From Jutongia huaianensis (lineage in GTDB: Bacteria; Bacillota; Clostridia; Lachnospirales; Lachnospiraceae), in contig NZ_JACRSX010000022.1 in NCBI RefSeq assembly GCF_014384985.1, forward strand, positions 1 through 45,617: a stretch of 45,617 nt of DNA, read 5' to 3'. Below, in pieces: positions 36,776 to 45,127 of the stretch. The position numbers were made by a program, and so were the translations under genes. Below the pieces are notes generated by a model. It saw only the letters and a list, made by a program, of their open reading frames with translations, did not search any database and was not told the DNA's origin. Every line of letters starts with the position of its first letter. The stretch's first letter is position 1.

Positions 36776-37378
36776 TTACCATTTCATTTTAACATTTTCC
36801 TCCAGCATCGACAAGTAACTGATCCTCGTAGTCTCCTCCATAGAATATCCCAGCTTTTTCAACTGTTCTTTAATCCTCTTCAAAGCCTGTGGTCTCTCTC
36901 CTTCTGCATCGACCAGGACCTCCAGTTCCAGATAATCTCCCAGTCCCTCTACCTGATCCACACAGGCAGTCATATCCTTATGAGAATAATATTGTCTTGT
37001 TTTAACCACCGACTGAACCGGACGGTACCCCAGGGAAATCAATATTTCCCGCATCACCTTCGCATCTCCCACCGTCGTTTCCAGCTCTTCGCGGGACATC
37101 CCCACATTTCCAAGCTTTGGACCTTTATATGTAATGTATGTCGTCTGCTCCGGCACATCGTCCGTCAAAACGGAGTCCTCCTTCAAAGCACTACGCTCCA
37201 GCCATTCTGTCTTTCGGATCCGGAATGCTTCATCTGTCTTTTTAAAGTCACGATCCACTCCGTTAAAATAGCGATCTGTCTCCCGGACCAGATGACTTTT
37301 GACAAACCCGTCCTCTTCCAGTTTCTTTTGTAAATTTCTCCGGTCCCTAACCGGCAATTTAATTTCAACCTCTATCAT
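36776..37378 (-). CDS. CYTH-domain protein (class IV adenylate cyclase/triphosphatase type)
   Basis: 200 residues. The N-terminal EIK of MIEVEIKLPV, the arginine- and lysine-rich strands AFRIRKTEW and TYITYKGPK, and the acidic YLELEVLVD are the tunnel residues that bind triphosphate and metal in CYTH enzymes. Members are CyaB-type adenylate cyclases or (thiamine) triphosphatases; sequence alone does not decide, though a triphosphatase is more usual in Firmicutes. A structured leader precedes it at 37412-37494. Confidence 0.88.
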   Translation of the reverse strand: MIEVEIKLPVRDRRNLQKKLEEDGFVKSHLVRETDRYFNGVDRDFKKTDEAFRIRKTEWLERSALKEDSVLTDDVPEQTTYITYKGPKLGNVGMSREELETTVGDAKVMREILISLGYRPVQSVVKTRQYYSHKDMTACVDQVEGLGDYLELEVLVDAEGERPQALKRIKEQLKKLGYSMEETTRISYLSMLEENVKMKW

Positions 37379-37411
37379 ATGTTGATCCTGCTCCTTTTTT
37401 CGAACTCGCGG

Positions 37412-37494
37412 GCGCGTTCACATGCCGCATCGTCATCTGCAGGAAGCAAGCTTCCGCATCTGCCAATGTGGCATGTTCACTTTTGCCTTCGCGC
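37412..37494 (-). other. Long imperfect hairpin element in the 5' leader of the CYTH gene
   Basis: Nested complementary arms: GCGCG (37412-37416) with CGCGC (37490-37494); ACATGCCGCAT (37420-37430) with ATGTGGCATGT (37466-37476); and GGAAGC-AA-GCTTCC (37442-37455). A TATAAT lies at 37497-37502 on the minus strand, so a transcript would begin at the base of the structure. It contains no ORF. It may be a dispersed palindromic repeat or a cis-regulatory RNA; no known riboswitch motif was recognised. Confidence 0.5.
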
Positions 37495-37510
37495 ACATTA
37501 TATCATGTTA

Positions 37511-37539
37511 TTGAAAAAATTCCTAAAAAAAGGTATAGT
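37511..37539 (+). promoter_or_regulatory. Promoter of the AGCS symporter gene
   Basis: TTGAAA (37511-37516), 17-bp spacer, TATAGT (37534-37539), about 58 bp before the ATG. Confidence 0.6.
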
Positions 37540-37596
37540 ATAAAGGTGTGTTTTTGCACATGTAACACTCAAATTATACATAGGAAGGATAAAATA

Positions 37597-39018
37597 ATGT
37601 GGAAAACAATCAATGATTTACTCGTTCAGATCGACAACCTTGTATGGGGTGTCCCACTTATGGTACTCATTATGGCCGGTGGTATCCTGCTGACTCTCCG
37701 TCTGGGTCTTCTTCAGATCCGAAAGCTCCCATTGGCGTTAAAATGGATGGTAAAAAACGAAGAGGGGGGCGAAGGTGAAATTTCCAGCTTCTCTGCACTC
37801 TGTACGGCATTAAGTGCCACCATTGGTACCGGTAATATCGTCGGCGTCGCAACTGCAGTAGGAGCCGGCGGTCCGGGAGCACTTTTCTGGATGATCGTAG
37901 CCGCTTTCTTTGGAATGGCAACAAAATTTTCCGAGGGTCTTCTCGCCGTCAAGTATCGTATCGTCGGCGAGGATGGACACAGCCTCGGCGGCCCGTTTTA
38001 TTATATCGAACAGGGCATGGGAAAGAAATGGAAATGGCTTGCAAAACTATTCGCCTTTTTCGGCGTATGTGTCGGACTTTTCGGTATTGGAACTTTCAGT
38101 CAGGTAAACGGAATCGCCAGTGCTGTTCACGGTTTTTTTGATCCGAATGACAAGCATTGTATACAGATTTTTTCTCTTGGCCAATATTCCTGGTCTGTTG
38201 TCATTGCATCCCTGATCCTTGCATTCTGTGTAGCCGCCGTACTTATTGGTGGTATCAAGCGTATCGCAAATGTAAGCCAGGTTATCGTGCCTTTTATGGC
38301 TATTATCTATTTCCTTTTTGCAGCAATTCTGATCATTACAAATATCACACAGGTACCTGCTGCAATCAAGATTATAGTGAAAGCAGCATTTACTCCTAAA
38401 GCTGTAACCGGCGGTGCCGTTGGAAGCATGTTTATGGCAATGCAGAAGGGTGTTGCCAGAGGTATCTTCTCCAACGAAGCGGGTCTTGGTAGTGCACCGA
38501 TCGCTGCCGCTGCTGCCCAGACAAAGGAACCTGTCCGTCAGGGTCTCGTCAGCATGACAGGTACTTTTATCGATACCATTGTGATCTGTACTCTGACCGG
38601 TCTTTCCATCGTACTGACCGGCGCATGGCAGGTAGATGGCCTGGAGGGAGTTGCCGTAACAACATATGCATTTCAGAAGGGACTTCCGTTCCCGGCAGAG
38701 ATTTCCTCCTTCATTTTGATGCTGTGTCTTGTATTCTTTGCATTTACTACAATCCTCGGCTGGGATTACTACAGCGAACGTTGTCTGGAATACTTAAGCG
38801 GCGGCAATATGAAGCATGTTAAGATTTACCGCTGGATATACATTCTGGCAGTATTTATCGGACCTTATATGACTGTCAGTGCTGTCTGGACCATCGCAGA
38901 TATCTTTAACGGACTGATGGCGGTTCCAAATATGATCGCACTCTTTGCCTTAAATGGTGTCATTGTAAAAGAAACCAAAGATTTCTTCGAGAGACATGAA
39001 CGCGGAGATTTTGAATAA
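37597..39018 (+). CDS. Alanine/glycine:sodium symporter (AGCS family)
   Basis: 473 residues, about 11 membrane helices. Family signatures: FSALCTALSATIGTGNIVGVA, GGPGALFWMIVAAFFGMATKFSEG, GGPFYYIEQGMG, and GVARGIFSNEAGLGSAPIAAA in the second half. It imports alanine or glycine with Na+. The open frame begins at 37468, but the ATG at 37597 with AGGAAGGA 7 nt upstream gives the normal start. No glycine riboswitch is present upstream. A strong terminator follows. Confidence 0.95.
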   Translation: MWKTINDLLVQIDNLVWGVPLMVLIMAGGILLTLRLGLLQIRKLPLALKWMVKNEEGGEGEISSFSALCTALSATIGTGNIVGVATAVGAGGPGALFWMIVAAFFGMATKFSEGLLAVKYRIVGEDGHSLGGPFYYIEQGMGKKWKWLAKLFAFFGVCVGLFGIGTFSQVNGIASAVHGFFDPNDKHCIQIFSLGQYSWSVVIASLILAFCVAAVLIGGIKRIANVSQVIVPFMAIIYFLFAAILIITNITQVPAAIKIIVKAAFTPKAVTGGAVGSMFMAMQKGVARGIFSNEAGLGSAPIAAAAAQTKEPVRQGLVSMTGTFIDTIVICTLTGLSIVLTGAWQVDGLEGVAVTTYAFQKGLPFPAEISSFILMLCLVFFAFTTILGWDYYSERCLEYLSGGNMKHVKIYRWIYILAVFIGPYMTVSAVWTIADIFNGLMAVPNMIALFALNGVIVKETKDFFERHERGDFE

Positions 39019-39080
39019 TTCAATCATCTCCCTGTTTCACACAATTCATCGTAATGTCAATAGTTACAATAATAAAAATA

Positions 39081-39162
39081 AAAAAGGTTTGAAACAATGT
39101 ATGGCGTCCGTTGAAGTCTAAATACCTGTTGACTTCGACATCATATTGTTTCAAACCTTTTT
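39081..39162. terminator. Long bidirectional terminator
   Basis: An 18-bp perfect outer stem (39081-39098 with 39145-39162) of AAAAAGGTTTGAAACAAT, plus an inner GAAGTC/GACTTC stem, with A/T tails on both sides. It separates the convergent AGCS and MetE-like genes. Confidence 0.92.
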
Positions 39163-39191
39163 TGTTTTGTGGAGCAATTCCCATCTTTACA

Positions 39192-40313
39192 CTATTTGCC
39201 CCAAACCTCTTCTGCGACTTCTTTTACCAGAGCAAGCTTTGCCCACTGCTGCTCCTGTGTCAGCTTATTTCCGATCTCACAGGATGCAAAACCACACTGA
39301 GGACTCAGATAAAGCCGGTCCAGTGGAATATATTTTTCTGCCTCGTGTATCCGGGCAATCACCTCTGCCTTGTCCTCCAATACCGGAGACTTTGTTGTGA
39401 TCAGTCCCAGTACCACCTTTTTATCACCGGAAACTTTGGCCAGTGGCTCAAAACCGCCGGATCTCTCGTCATCAAACTCCAGAAAATATGCATTAACATT
39501 TTCTTCTCCGAAGAGCACCTCTGCTACCGGATCATATGCACCACTGTTTGCATAGGTGGAATGGAAATTACCACGGCAGACATGGGTATTGATGATCATA
39601 TCCTCCGGTGCATTTGCGATTACCTGATTATTGATATCCTTATGCCTCTTCTGCACCTCTACTGCACCCTCCGCCGTTGTGCCGTAAAGCATTGGTCCTG
39701 TCTTATCTGCAAGCATCCCCCAGGTACAATCGTCAAGCTGTACATTACGACATCCTGCCTCATAAAGATCTGCAAGCACTTTTCCATACGCCTTGACAAT
39801 ATCCCGGATCAGCTCTTCATCCGTATCATAATATTTATCTGTATGTTCTCTGTTGAATGGCATGGTAAACTGTGCCAGAAACTGTGCCGGAGACGGCATT
39901 GTCTGCTTTGCCACAGTATTTTCATCCTCCAATGCCTTCACGAAACGAAAATGTTCTACAAAAGGATGCTCTCCCGATATCCCTACTTTTCCATTCAGAT
40001 ATGTGTCATCCACCATGGCAGCTTCTCCATGAAATGGCAGCCCGGTCTTGGTTGGTGTATGTCCTACGCCATCGAACGCCCACATAAAATCAAGATGCCA
40101 TGTAGCTCTGCGGAACTCTCCGTCTGTAATGACATGATAGCCCAGCTCCTTTGTTTTCTGAACCAGCTCTGTGATTGCCTGATCCTCTACCTTCTTTAAT
40201 TCGTCATACGAGATCTCTCCCTCGTCAAACTGTCTCCGTGCCTTTTTTAATGTATTGGGACGCAAAAAGCTTCCAACAAAATCATATCTGCATGGTGTAA
40301 CAAGCTTACTCAT
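39192..40313 (-). CDS. MetE C-terminal-like protein (YxjG/YxjH family)
   Basis: 373 residues, covering only the catalytic half of cobalamin-independent methionine synthase. Zinc-site residues are visible: NTHVCRGNF (H, C) and SPQCGFAS (C), together with VQLDDCTWGML and ITDGEFRRATWHLDF. Full MetE has a second N-terminal barrel that is absent. YxjG/YxjH-type proteins are linked to methionine recycling, possibly using a methyl donor other than methyl-folate polyglutamate. The ATG at 40313 has GGAGG 8 nt upstream and is preferred over 40337. Confidence 0.88.
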   Translation of the reverse strand: MSKLVTPCRYDFVGSFLRPNTLKKARRQFDEGEISYDELKKVEDQAITELVQKTKELGYHVITDGEFRRATWHLDFMWAFDGVGHTPTKTGLPFHGEAAMVDDTYLNGKVGISGEHPFVEHFRFVKALEDENTVAKQTMPSPAQFLAQFTMPFNREHTDKYYDTDEELIRDIVKAYGKVLADLYEAGCRNVQLDDCTWGMLADKTGPMLYGTTAEGAVEVQKRHKDINNQVIANAPEDMIINTHVCRGNFHSTYANSGAYDPVAEVLFGEENVNAYFLEFDDERSGGFEPLAKVSGDKKVVLGLITTKSPVLEDKAEVIARIHEAEKYIPLDRLYLSPQCGFASCEIGNKLTQEQQWAKLALVKEVAEEVWGK

Positions 40314-40382
40314 ATATATATCCTCCGTATTCCTCATATTTTATGATGATATACTAGCACTTGTTGATCTCCTTGAATAATA

Positions 40383-40424
40383 CAAAAAAATGTCACTTTG
40401 ACATAGTTTCAAGCTATGTCAAAA
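40383..40424 (-). terminator. Leader or upstream terminator before the MetE-like gene
   Basis: On the minus strand CATTTTGACATAG pairs with CTATGTCAAAGTG across a 7-nt loop and is followed by ACATTTTTTTG. It ends transcripts from the MgtE relic, or may be an attenuator of the MetE-like gene. No S-box or T-box features were seen. Confidence 0.6.
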
Positions 40425-40464
40425 TGATATTTTCTAATCTATATTTTCCTGCCATACACATCCT

Positions 40465-40719
40465 TTATCCCGCTATATGATGCATCATACGGATCAAAAA
40501 CATCCACGCAAGTCCATAATAGGTCACAACTGCCACCAGATCATTGACTGTAGTGATCAACGATCCGGATGCCACAGCCTCTTATGGAAAAACATCGGCA
40601 CAAGGGTTCCCACATTTCCTGCCATATCCAGGATCAGAGACTGGAAACAGATCACAATAGGAAGTACCGCAACAATTTCCTGTATAAATTTGGTTTCGTT
40701 CAATACTTCTTTTCTCATT
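40465..40719 (-). pseudogene. Remnant of an MgtE-type magnesium transporter
   Basis: It has its own start (GGAGG, then ATG at 40719). The product reads EIVAVLPIVICFQSLILDMA then GNVGT, joined directly to LVPMFFHK, then after a frameshift near 40570 continues GSLITTVNDLVAVVTYYGLA. In MgtE proteins these segments belong to different membrane helices about 75 residues apart, so an internal deletion, probably between short GT repeats, is inferred. The N-domain and CBS domains are absent. Non-functional as a transporter. Confidence 0.75.
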
Positions 40720-40745
40720 TAAGCCTCCATTCTACCCAAAAAGAG

Positions 40746-40811
40746 CATAAAAAATCCATCGTCAATAATCGTCCGCAAAACATACCTCTCACGGTTTCCT
40801 TAAAACGATGG
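40746..40811 (-). terminator. Terminator-like hairpin in the MgtE leader
   Basis: CCATCG (40806-40811) pairs with CGATGG (40756-40761) over a 44-nt loop, followed on the minus strand by ATTTTTTATG. A leader attenuator is possible, but the loop is long. Confidence 0.35.
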
Positions 40812-40843
40812 AAAAGGCTTATCTTATATCTGATCCGGCTCCA

Positions 40844-40921
40844 CTAACAGACACTTGAAATATAATCCAAGCCTCGTCCATCCATATATGTGCTTTGACT
40901 TCGACTATCACAACTGTCCAT
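40844..40921 (-). CDS. 25-residue leader ORF upstream of the MgtE relic
   Basis: The ATG (40921) is preceded by an excellent ribosome binding site, AAAGGAGG, 7 nt upstream, and the ORF closes after 25 codons. The product begins MDSCDSRSQST and contains YMDGRG. It is not similar to an MgtE N-terminus I know. It may be a regulatory leader peptide or the start of a deleted gene. Confidence 0.45.
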   Translation of the reverse strand: MDSCDSRSQSTYMDGRGLDYISSVC

Positions 40922-40954
40922 CTGCTTCGCCTCCTTTATCTTCAAATCCACGTC

Positions 40955-40990
40955 ATCATAATACCGGCCTGTGCATATGTCAAGCCGGTA
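40955..40990 (-). promoter_or_regulatory. Promoter with flanking inverted repeat for the MgtE leader
   Basis: On the minus strand TTGACA (40978-40983), 17-bp spacer, TATGAT (40955-40960), close to consensus. Arms TACCGGC (40962-40968) and GCCGGTA (40984-40990) bracket the -35 box and may form an operator. Confidence 0.65.
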
Positions 40991-41026
40991 CTGCAGCTAT
41001 TTCATATTAATTTATGTATGCTCCAT

Positions 41027-41248
41027 TTACACTCTCTTCCAGCCGGAAACAATAAATGCCACAACCAATGCAACTACCAGCAACGGAAATGCTGCAGATA
41101 ATAATCCTGCTAACAGCATACCGATCAGGATCACCGGAAGAAATACAACAAACGCCACAACCTTTGTCAGTCCCCATGCCATCTTTATTGCGAAGAAAAA
41201 CAATTTCACTGCCAAAATAAGAATCCCTATGATAAATAATGTCATCAT
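41027..41248 (-). CDS. Small two-helix membrane protein (73 aa)
   Basis: Almost wholly hydrophobic: MMTLFIIGILILAVKLFFFA, then a short positive stretch and VVFLPVILIGMLLAGLLSAA to FPLLVVALVVAFIV, ending WKRV. GGGGAG lies 5 nt upstream. Similar small membrane proteins with FLPVILIGM-like cores occur in Lachnospiraceae; function unknown. It may be co-transcribed into the MgtE leader region. Confidence 0.7.
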   Translation of the reverse strand: MMTLFIIGILILAVKLFFFAIKMAWGLTKVVAFVVFLPVILIGMLLAGLLSAAFPLLVVALVVAFIVSGWKRV

Positions 41249-41411
41249 ATGTCTCCCCTTCTTTCCTATGTTTATTTACCGATTATACTGCTTCACGCAG
41301 GATAACGCAAGAAAAATCAAAATAAGAGTACTGGATACAACAAAAACACCAATTATAATTATTATTTTGTGAAAAATCACGATTTTCCTTTTCTTTCTGG
41401 TATAGTTATTG

Positions 41412-41417
41412 TATAAT
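41412..41417 (+). promoter_or_regulatory. -10 box of the CheX/receiver gene
   Basis: TATAAT about 35 bp before the start at 41452, followed by AGAAGAGGTG as the ribosome binding site. The -35 region is not clear. Confidence 0.45.
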
Positions 41418-41451
41418 ATAAATAGAAATCTATCAGAAGAGGTGAAATTCA

Positions 41452-42756
41452 ATGTTTAGTCAATTATTTGGAAAATATCTTGTAGAAAAGCAGATCATCA
41501 CCCTCGATGAATACCGTGCTTCCATTGAGAAACAGTTATCCGTTCGTGTAAAGCTTGGTACCATTGCGATTGCAGAGGGCTTACTCTCAGAAGAAGACGT
41601 AGATATGATCAATAAACTGCAGATGCAGTTTGATAAACGCTTCGGTGATATCGCTCAGGAGAAAGGTCTCCTGACAGATGCCCAGATCAGAGAGCTTCTT
41701 CAGAAGCAGGGCAATCCATATATGCAGTTCACACAGGCTTTAACCGAATGCACGAAGCTGACTGCTTCCGTTATTGATAAGACTTTATCTGCATTCCAGA
41801 AGGAGCATGGCTTTTCTGATACAGATATGACCGCTTTAAAGGCAGATGACCTGGACGCACTGATCCCGGTCTTTGCATGTGCAGCCAATGCTTCGATCAC
41901 AGATCTGGCAGGCCTGGTCATCCGCAATATTAACCGTTTCGTTACCAGAGATTTTTATATTGGTCAGATCAAGCATGTAAAGTCTCTGTCCTATCATTCT
42001 CTTGCAGGACAGAAATTATCCGGAGATGAGAATTTCTATCTTGCTCTTGCTGATGATGCCGATGAAAAGGCATTTTCCCTGATCGCTGATCATTTTTCCG
42101 GGGACAAGCAGAATGATACAACGGATATTTTTGATGCCGTTTGTGAGTTTATCAACGTCAGCAACGGTCTTTTTGCTTCTGAGCTGAGCGAGAAAGAGAA
42201 AGAGTTAGAATTAGAGCCGGTATTTGCTTATCAGGATCAGACCATAGAAGGAGATTTCCATATCCTGCCGGTCTACATAGAGGATCACCGTATCAATCTT
42301 GTAATTGCAGACAATGATCAGGTCAAGCTGGGAGATACTCCTTATCATTTCGCATCTAATGAAAAGCAGGTTTACGATATTCCGACAGATTCCAGGGGAT
42401 CTGTATTAGTCGTAGATGATTCCAGAATGTCACGAATGATCATGAAGAATCTTCTGGAGGAAGAAGGTTACTCTGTCATTGGCGAAGCCACAAACGGCGA
42501 GGAAGCTATAGAGATGTTTAAGCAGCATCCGGCAGACCTTACGACTCTCGATATCACGATGCCAAAGATGGACGGTATCGAGACATTGCAGAAGATCCTG
42601 GAGATCGATCCGGAGGCAAAGGTCATCATGATCACTGCTGCCGGTCAGCAGTCTAAAGTGTTAGCCGCTTTGAAATACGGTGCAAAACAGTTTATCACCA
42701 AACCATTTGAAAAGGATGTTGTATTAAACAACATCAAAGAAGTTCTCGGCAAATAG
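41452..42756 (+). CDS. CheX-like phosphatase domain fused to a CheY-type receiver (434 aa)
   Basis: Residues 1-95 are helical with two repeats of the type found at the N-terminus of GspE/MshE proteins (GTIAIAEGLLSEEDVDMI, GDIAQEKGLLTDAQIRELL). Residues ~135-300 resemble the CheC/CheX fold, including ADHFSG and a conserved DIFDAVCEFINVSNG helix with E and N at the phosphatase positions. Residues 317-434 are a receiver domain with D322-D323, D367 (TLDITMPKMDG), T395-like ITAAG and K417. It may combine receiver and phosphatase functions in chemotaxis or flagellar control. Single gene, followed by a strong terminator. Confidence 0.85.
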   Translation: MFSQLFGKYLVEKQIITLDEYRASIEKQLSVRVKLGTIAIAEGLLSEEDVDMINKLQMQFDKRFGDIAQEKGLLTDAQIRELLQKQGNPYMQFTQALTECTKLTASVIDKTLSAFQKEHGFSDTDMTALKADDLDALIPVFACAANASITDLAGLVIRNINRFVTRDFYIGQIKHVKSLSYHSLAGQKLSGDENFYLALADDADEKAFSLIADHFSGDKQNDTTDIFDAVCEFINVSNGLFASELSEKEKELELEPVFAYQDQTIEGDFHILPVYIEDHRINLVIADNDQVKLGDTPYHFASNEKQVYDIPTDSRGSVLVVDDSRMSRMIMKNLLEEEGYSVIGEATNGEEAIEMFKQHPADLTTLDITMPKMDGIETLQKILEIDPEAKVIMITAAGQQSKVLAALKYGAKQFITKPFEKDVVLNNIKEVLGK

Positions 42757-42820
42757 CCCCGGGAACAACGCATCATTGATTGAATATTTTATCTTAATTC
42801 GATACTCCTAACATAATAGC

Positions 42821-42855
42821 AGCCACCGGTCAGATACTATTTCTGACCGGTGGCT
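42821..42855. terminator. Bidirectional terminator between convergent genes
   Basis: Perfect 13-bp GC-rich stem AGCCACCGGTCAG/CTGACCGGTGGCT (42821-42833 with 42843-42855), 9-nt loop, T-rich on the plus side (GTTGTTATATT). Confidence 0.85.
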
Positions 42856-42873
42856 GTTGTTATATTATCATTC

Positions 42874-44979
42874 TCACTTTTTTCTTTGTTCCATCCATAC
42901 AAGCAGATCCTCCAGCTTCAATGGCTTACTGTAAAGATACCCCTGAAATGCATTACATCCCAGTCTCTCCAGTTCATCTCTCTGCTCCCTGGTCTCCACA
43001 TACTCTGCTATGATCTTAAAATCAAGTGACTGACCCAGATATACAATGGAACCAATAATATCGCTGTTTCTCTCATTGTCCAGAATATCTCTCGTCAATG
43101 ATCCATCCAGCTTCACCACATTAAAGTAACTGGTCTGCAGATACATTAATGAGGTATGTCCCATACCAAAATCATCAATCAGGAACTTATGTCCCTTTGC
43201 CTTCAGATTCTTTATCTTGTCCGCAATATCAATAGATGTCGAAAGGGCATCCTGTTCCGTAATCTCCAGACAAAACCATTCGTTCGGAATATGATACTTC
43301 TCTACCACATCTGCAATACACCGCTCAATGCCGTCCCATTCCAGAGACTCATTGGTAATATTGACAGATACTTTAAACTCTGAAGAGGTCTCAGGCTTCA
43401 TCTGAGTGACTGCCCTGGCCGCCTCATCAAAAATAAACTGTTCCAGCTTATGCAGGATATGTGCCTCCTTTGCCAGCTGGATGATCAACGGCGGATAGAT
43501 AAATCCAAGCTCCGAATGATTCCAGCGGATCAATGCTTCCACACCGATACATTCGCCATCACAATTTACCTGCGGCTGATACACCATAAATAGTTCTTTG
43601 TTGTGTACTGCCTCTGCCAGCTCCGATGCCAATACTCTCGCCACATACCCCAGATCGTCCTCTCTCTTAGTTAGAATGCCAATGGAATTGTTCTCCTCTT
43701 CCCGCTGCATCTCCTCTACTAACCGTTTCACATCTCTGGCAATACGGAGCCGGCTCTGCTCCTCATAAATCCGCACAAACGGCCGGTAGATCAGAACACC
43801 CGCCGTCAGACAGACAACCTGAAGCACAGCTCCTCTCCAGGATCCCGTTGCCTGATAACCGCTTAACAAAATCGGCGTAGTCCAGTCCACTTCATTGACA
43901 ACATGTGGCACGATTCCACTGTAAATCGCTCCATAGGTAATGAGAAAATTGGCAATCGGCACCAGAATAAACGGCACCAGAAAGATCGGGTTAAAAATAA
44001 CCGGAATACCAAAAAGTGCAATCTCGCTGATATTAAAAATCACCGTTGGTGCTGCCATGAACGCCAGATGACGTACATCCTTCTTTCTTGCAAAAAGAAG
44101 AATCGCGGTCACCAGACAGAGCATCGCCCCGGCACCTCCCAGCAGTACAAAAACATCCTGCATGGTTTTGCTGAAAATCCCCGCCGTCACATCAGTAAAG
44201 TGCTGTTTGATCACTGTATCCAGCATGTTATGACCATGAAAACCAAGGAACCACAATCCATGGGTCAAAAAGATCACAATGAGTCCGGATCCCAGACCGT
44301 TTTTTATCGGAGTCAGCAAATAATTAAATATCTGCTCCATGAGTTCCTGAATCCCATCCACTCCGAAACACACGTGGAAAAGCTGATGCAGCAGAGAGAA
44401 GAACCCAATAATGATCACAGCCGGTCCAATCCCTTCAATGGCCGCAATATAAACACTGTCCGTATTCATCCCATGTTGTCCGATCATCTGAAAAAGTCCT
44501 CTGCCCTTTAAAGCATAATATACCACACTGGAGATCAATGCTACCAGAAGGGCACTGAACGTATGCATATTGCTGAACTTATCAACCGAAAAATCATCAT
44601 ACTGGATGCCGGAATATCCTGCAAATGCTGCCAATGTTATGATCACAAGAATGATGATACTTCCCGTGCTCTCATTGACTCCCTTTTTACGTCTCATCAT
44701 AATGGAATAACCGACACTGACAGCTGCTGCCAAAAAAACAGAAAAGAAACGATTCACGCAGCAATAGAGACACAGAAAAAAATCCTCCACACGTCCGCCT
44801 AACAAATGGTGCATAAAACTCTGGTACGCAGAGATTGGAAGATTCACCAGCATTGCTGACAAATACCCCACGACCAGCAACGGTATCATCATGATCATAC
44901 CCTGCCTTATCGCACCTAGTACACAGCTGTTTTCCATTTTATCTGTAATATGCATAAGCACTTTTTTTATCGGATCCAT
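42874..44979 (-). CDS. PTS EIIC-like membrane domain fused to an EAL c-di-GMP phosphodiesterase (701 aa)
   Basis: Residues about 15-425 form a ten-helix EIIC domain of the lactose/cellobiose type (GMIMMIPLLVVGYLSAML, HGLWFLGFHGHNMLD, NISEIALFGIPVIFNP, YGAIYSGIVPHV). Residues ~430-700 are an EAL domain with EAL at 481-483, N541-type VNITNE, E572 in LEITE, DDFG (602-605), K623 and E659/E662 in IIAEYVETREQR, so phosphodiesterase activity is expected. No EIIA or EIIB domains or genes are nearby, suggesting the EIIC part senses sugar rather than transports it. Clear promoter at 45061-45089. Confidence 0.93.
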   Translation of the reverse strand: MDPIKKVLMHITDKMENSCVLGAIRQGMIMMIPLLVVGYLSAMLVNLPISAYQSFMHHLLGGRVEDFFLCLYCCVNRFFSVFLAAAVSVGYSIMMRRKKGVNESTGSIIILVIITLAAFAGYSGIQYDDFSVDKFSNMHTFSALLVALISSVVYYALKGRGLFQMIGQHGMNTDSVYIAAIEGIGPAVIIIGFFSLLHQLFHVCFGVDGIQELMEQIFNYLLTPIKNGLGSGLIVIFLTHGLWFLGFHGHNMLDTVIKQHFTDVTAGIFSKTMQDVFVLLGGAGAMLCLVTAILLFARKKDVRHLAFMAAPTVIFNISEIALFGIPVIFNPIFLVPFILVPIANFLITYGAIYSGIVPHVVNEVDWTTPILLSGYQATGSWRGAVLQVVCLTAGVLIYRPFVRIYEEQSRLRIARDVKRLVEEMQREEENNSIGILTKREDDLGYVARVLASELAEAVHNKELFMVYQPQVNCDGECIGVEALIRWNHSELGFIYPPLIIQLAKEAHILHKLEQFIFDEAARAVTQMKPETSSEFKVSVNITNESLEWDGIERCIADVVEKYHIPNEWFCLEITEQDALSTSIDIADKIKNLKAKGHKFLIDDFGMGHTSLMYLQTSYFNVVKLDGSLTRDILDNERNSDIIGSIVYLGQSLDFKIIAEYVETREQRDELERLGCNAFQGYLYSKPLKLEDLLVWMEQRKK

Positions 44980-45060
44980 CTTTAGTACCCCTTACATTCC
45001 CTGTACTTTACCTATCTCATACGCTTCTTATCCCAATTCATTTCTCCACATCCTTGTACA

Positions 45061-45089
45061 AGTATATTTTACCACTTTATAAAAGTCAA
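45061..45089 (-). promoter_or_regulatory. Promoter of the EIIC-EAL gene
   Basis: On the minus strand TTGACT (45084-45089), 17-bp spacer, TATACT (45061-45066); leader about 75 nt. Confidence 0.75.
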
Positions 45090-45127
45090 AACAAGATTTA
45101 TATAATCCCGTAACATACACGTTAAAT

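Noticed and set aside
37379..37596. Glycine riboswitch upstream of the AGCS symporter
   Set aside because: Common in front of such symporters, but the tandem glycine aptamer motifs are absent; only the palindromic element is present.
39111..40199. 362-residue plus-strand frame opposite the MetE-like gene
   Set aside because: Shadow of the MetE-like gene; it even starts inside the terminator hairpin and has no ribosome binding site.
40314..40480. S-box or T-box leader upstream of the MetE-like gene
   Set aside because: The hairpin present lacks S-box core sequences and the T-box TGG motif; it is treated as a simple terminator or attenuator.
40740..40990. M-box (Mg2+) riboswitch upstream of the MgtE relic
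   Set aside because: Conserved M-box core segments were not found; the leader instead has a short ORF.
44980..45060. c-di-GMP riboswitch upstream of the EIIC-EAL gene
   Set aside because: The leader lacks the GGGCAAA, GACGCAAAGC and GGTA..CCAG elements; only a promoter was found.
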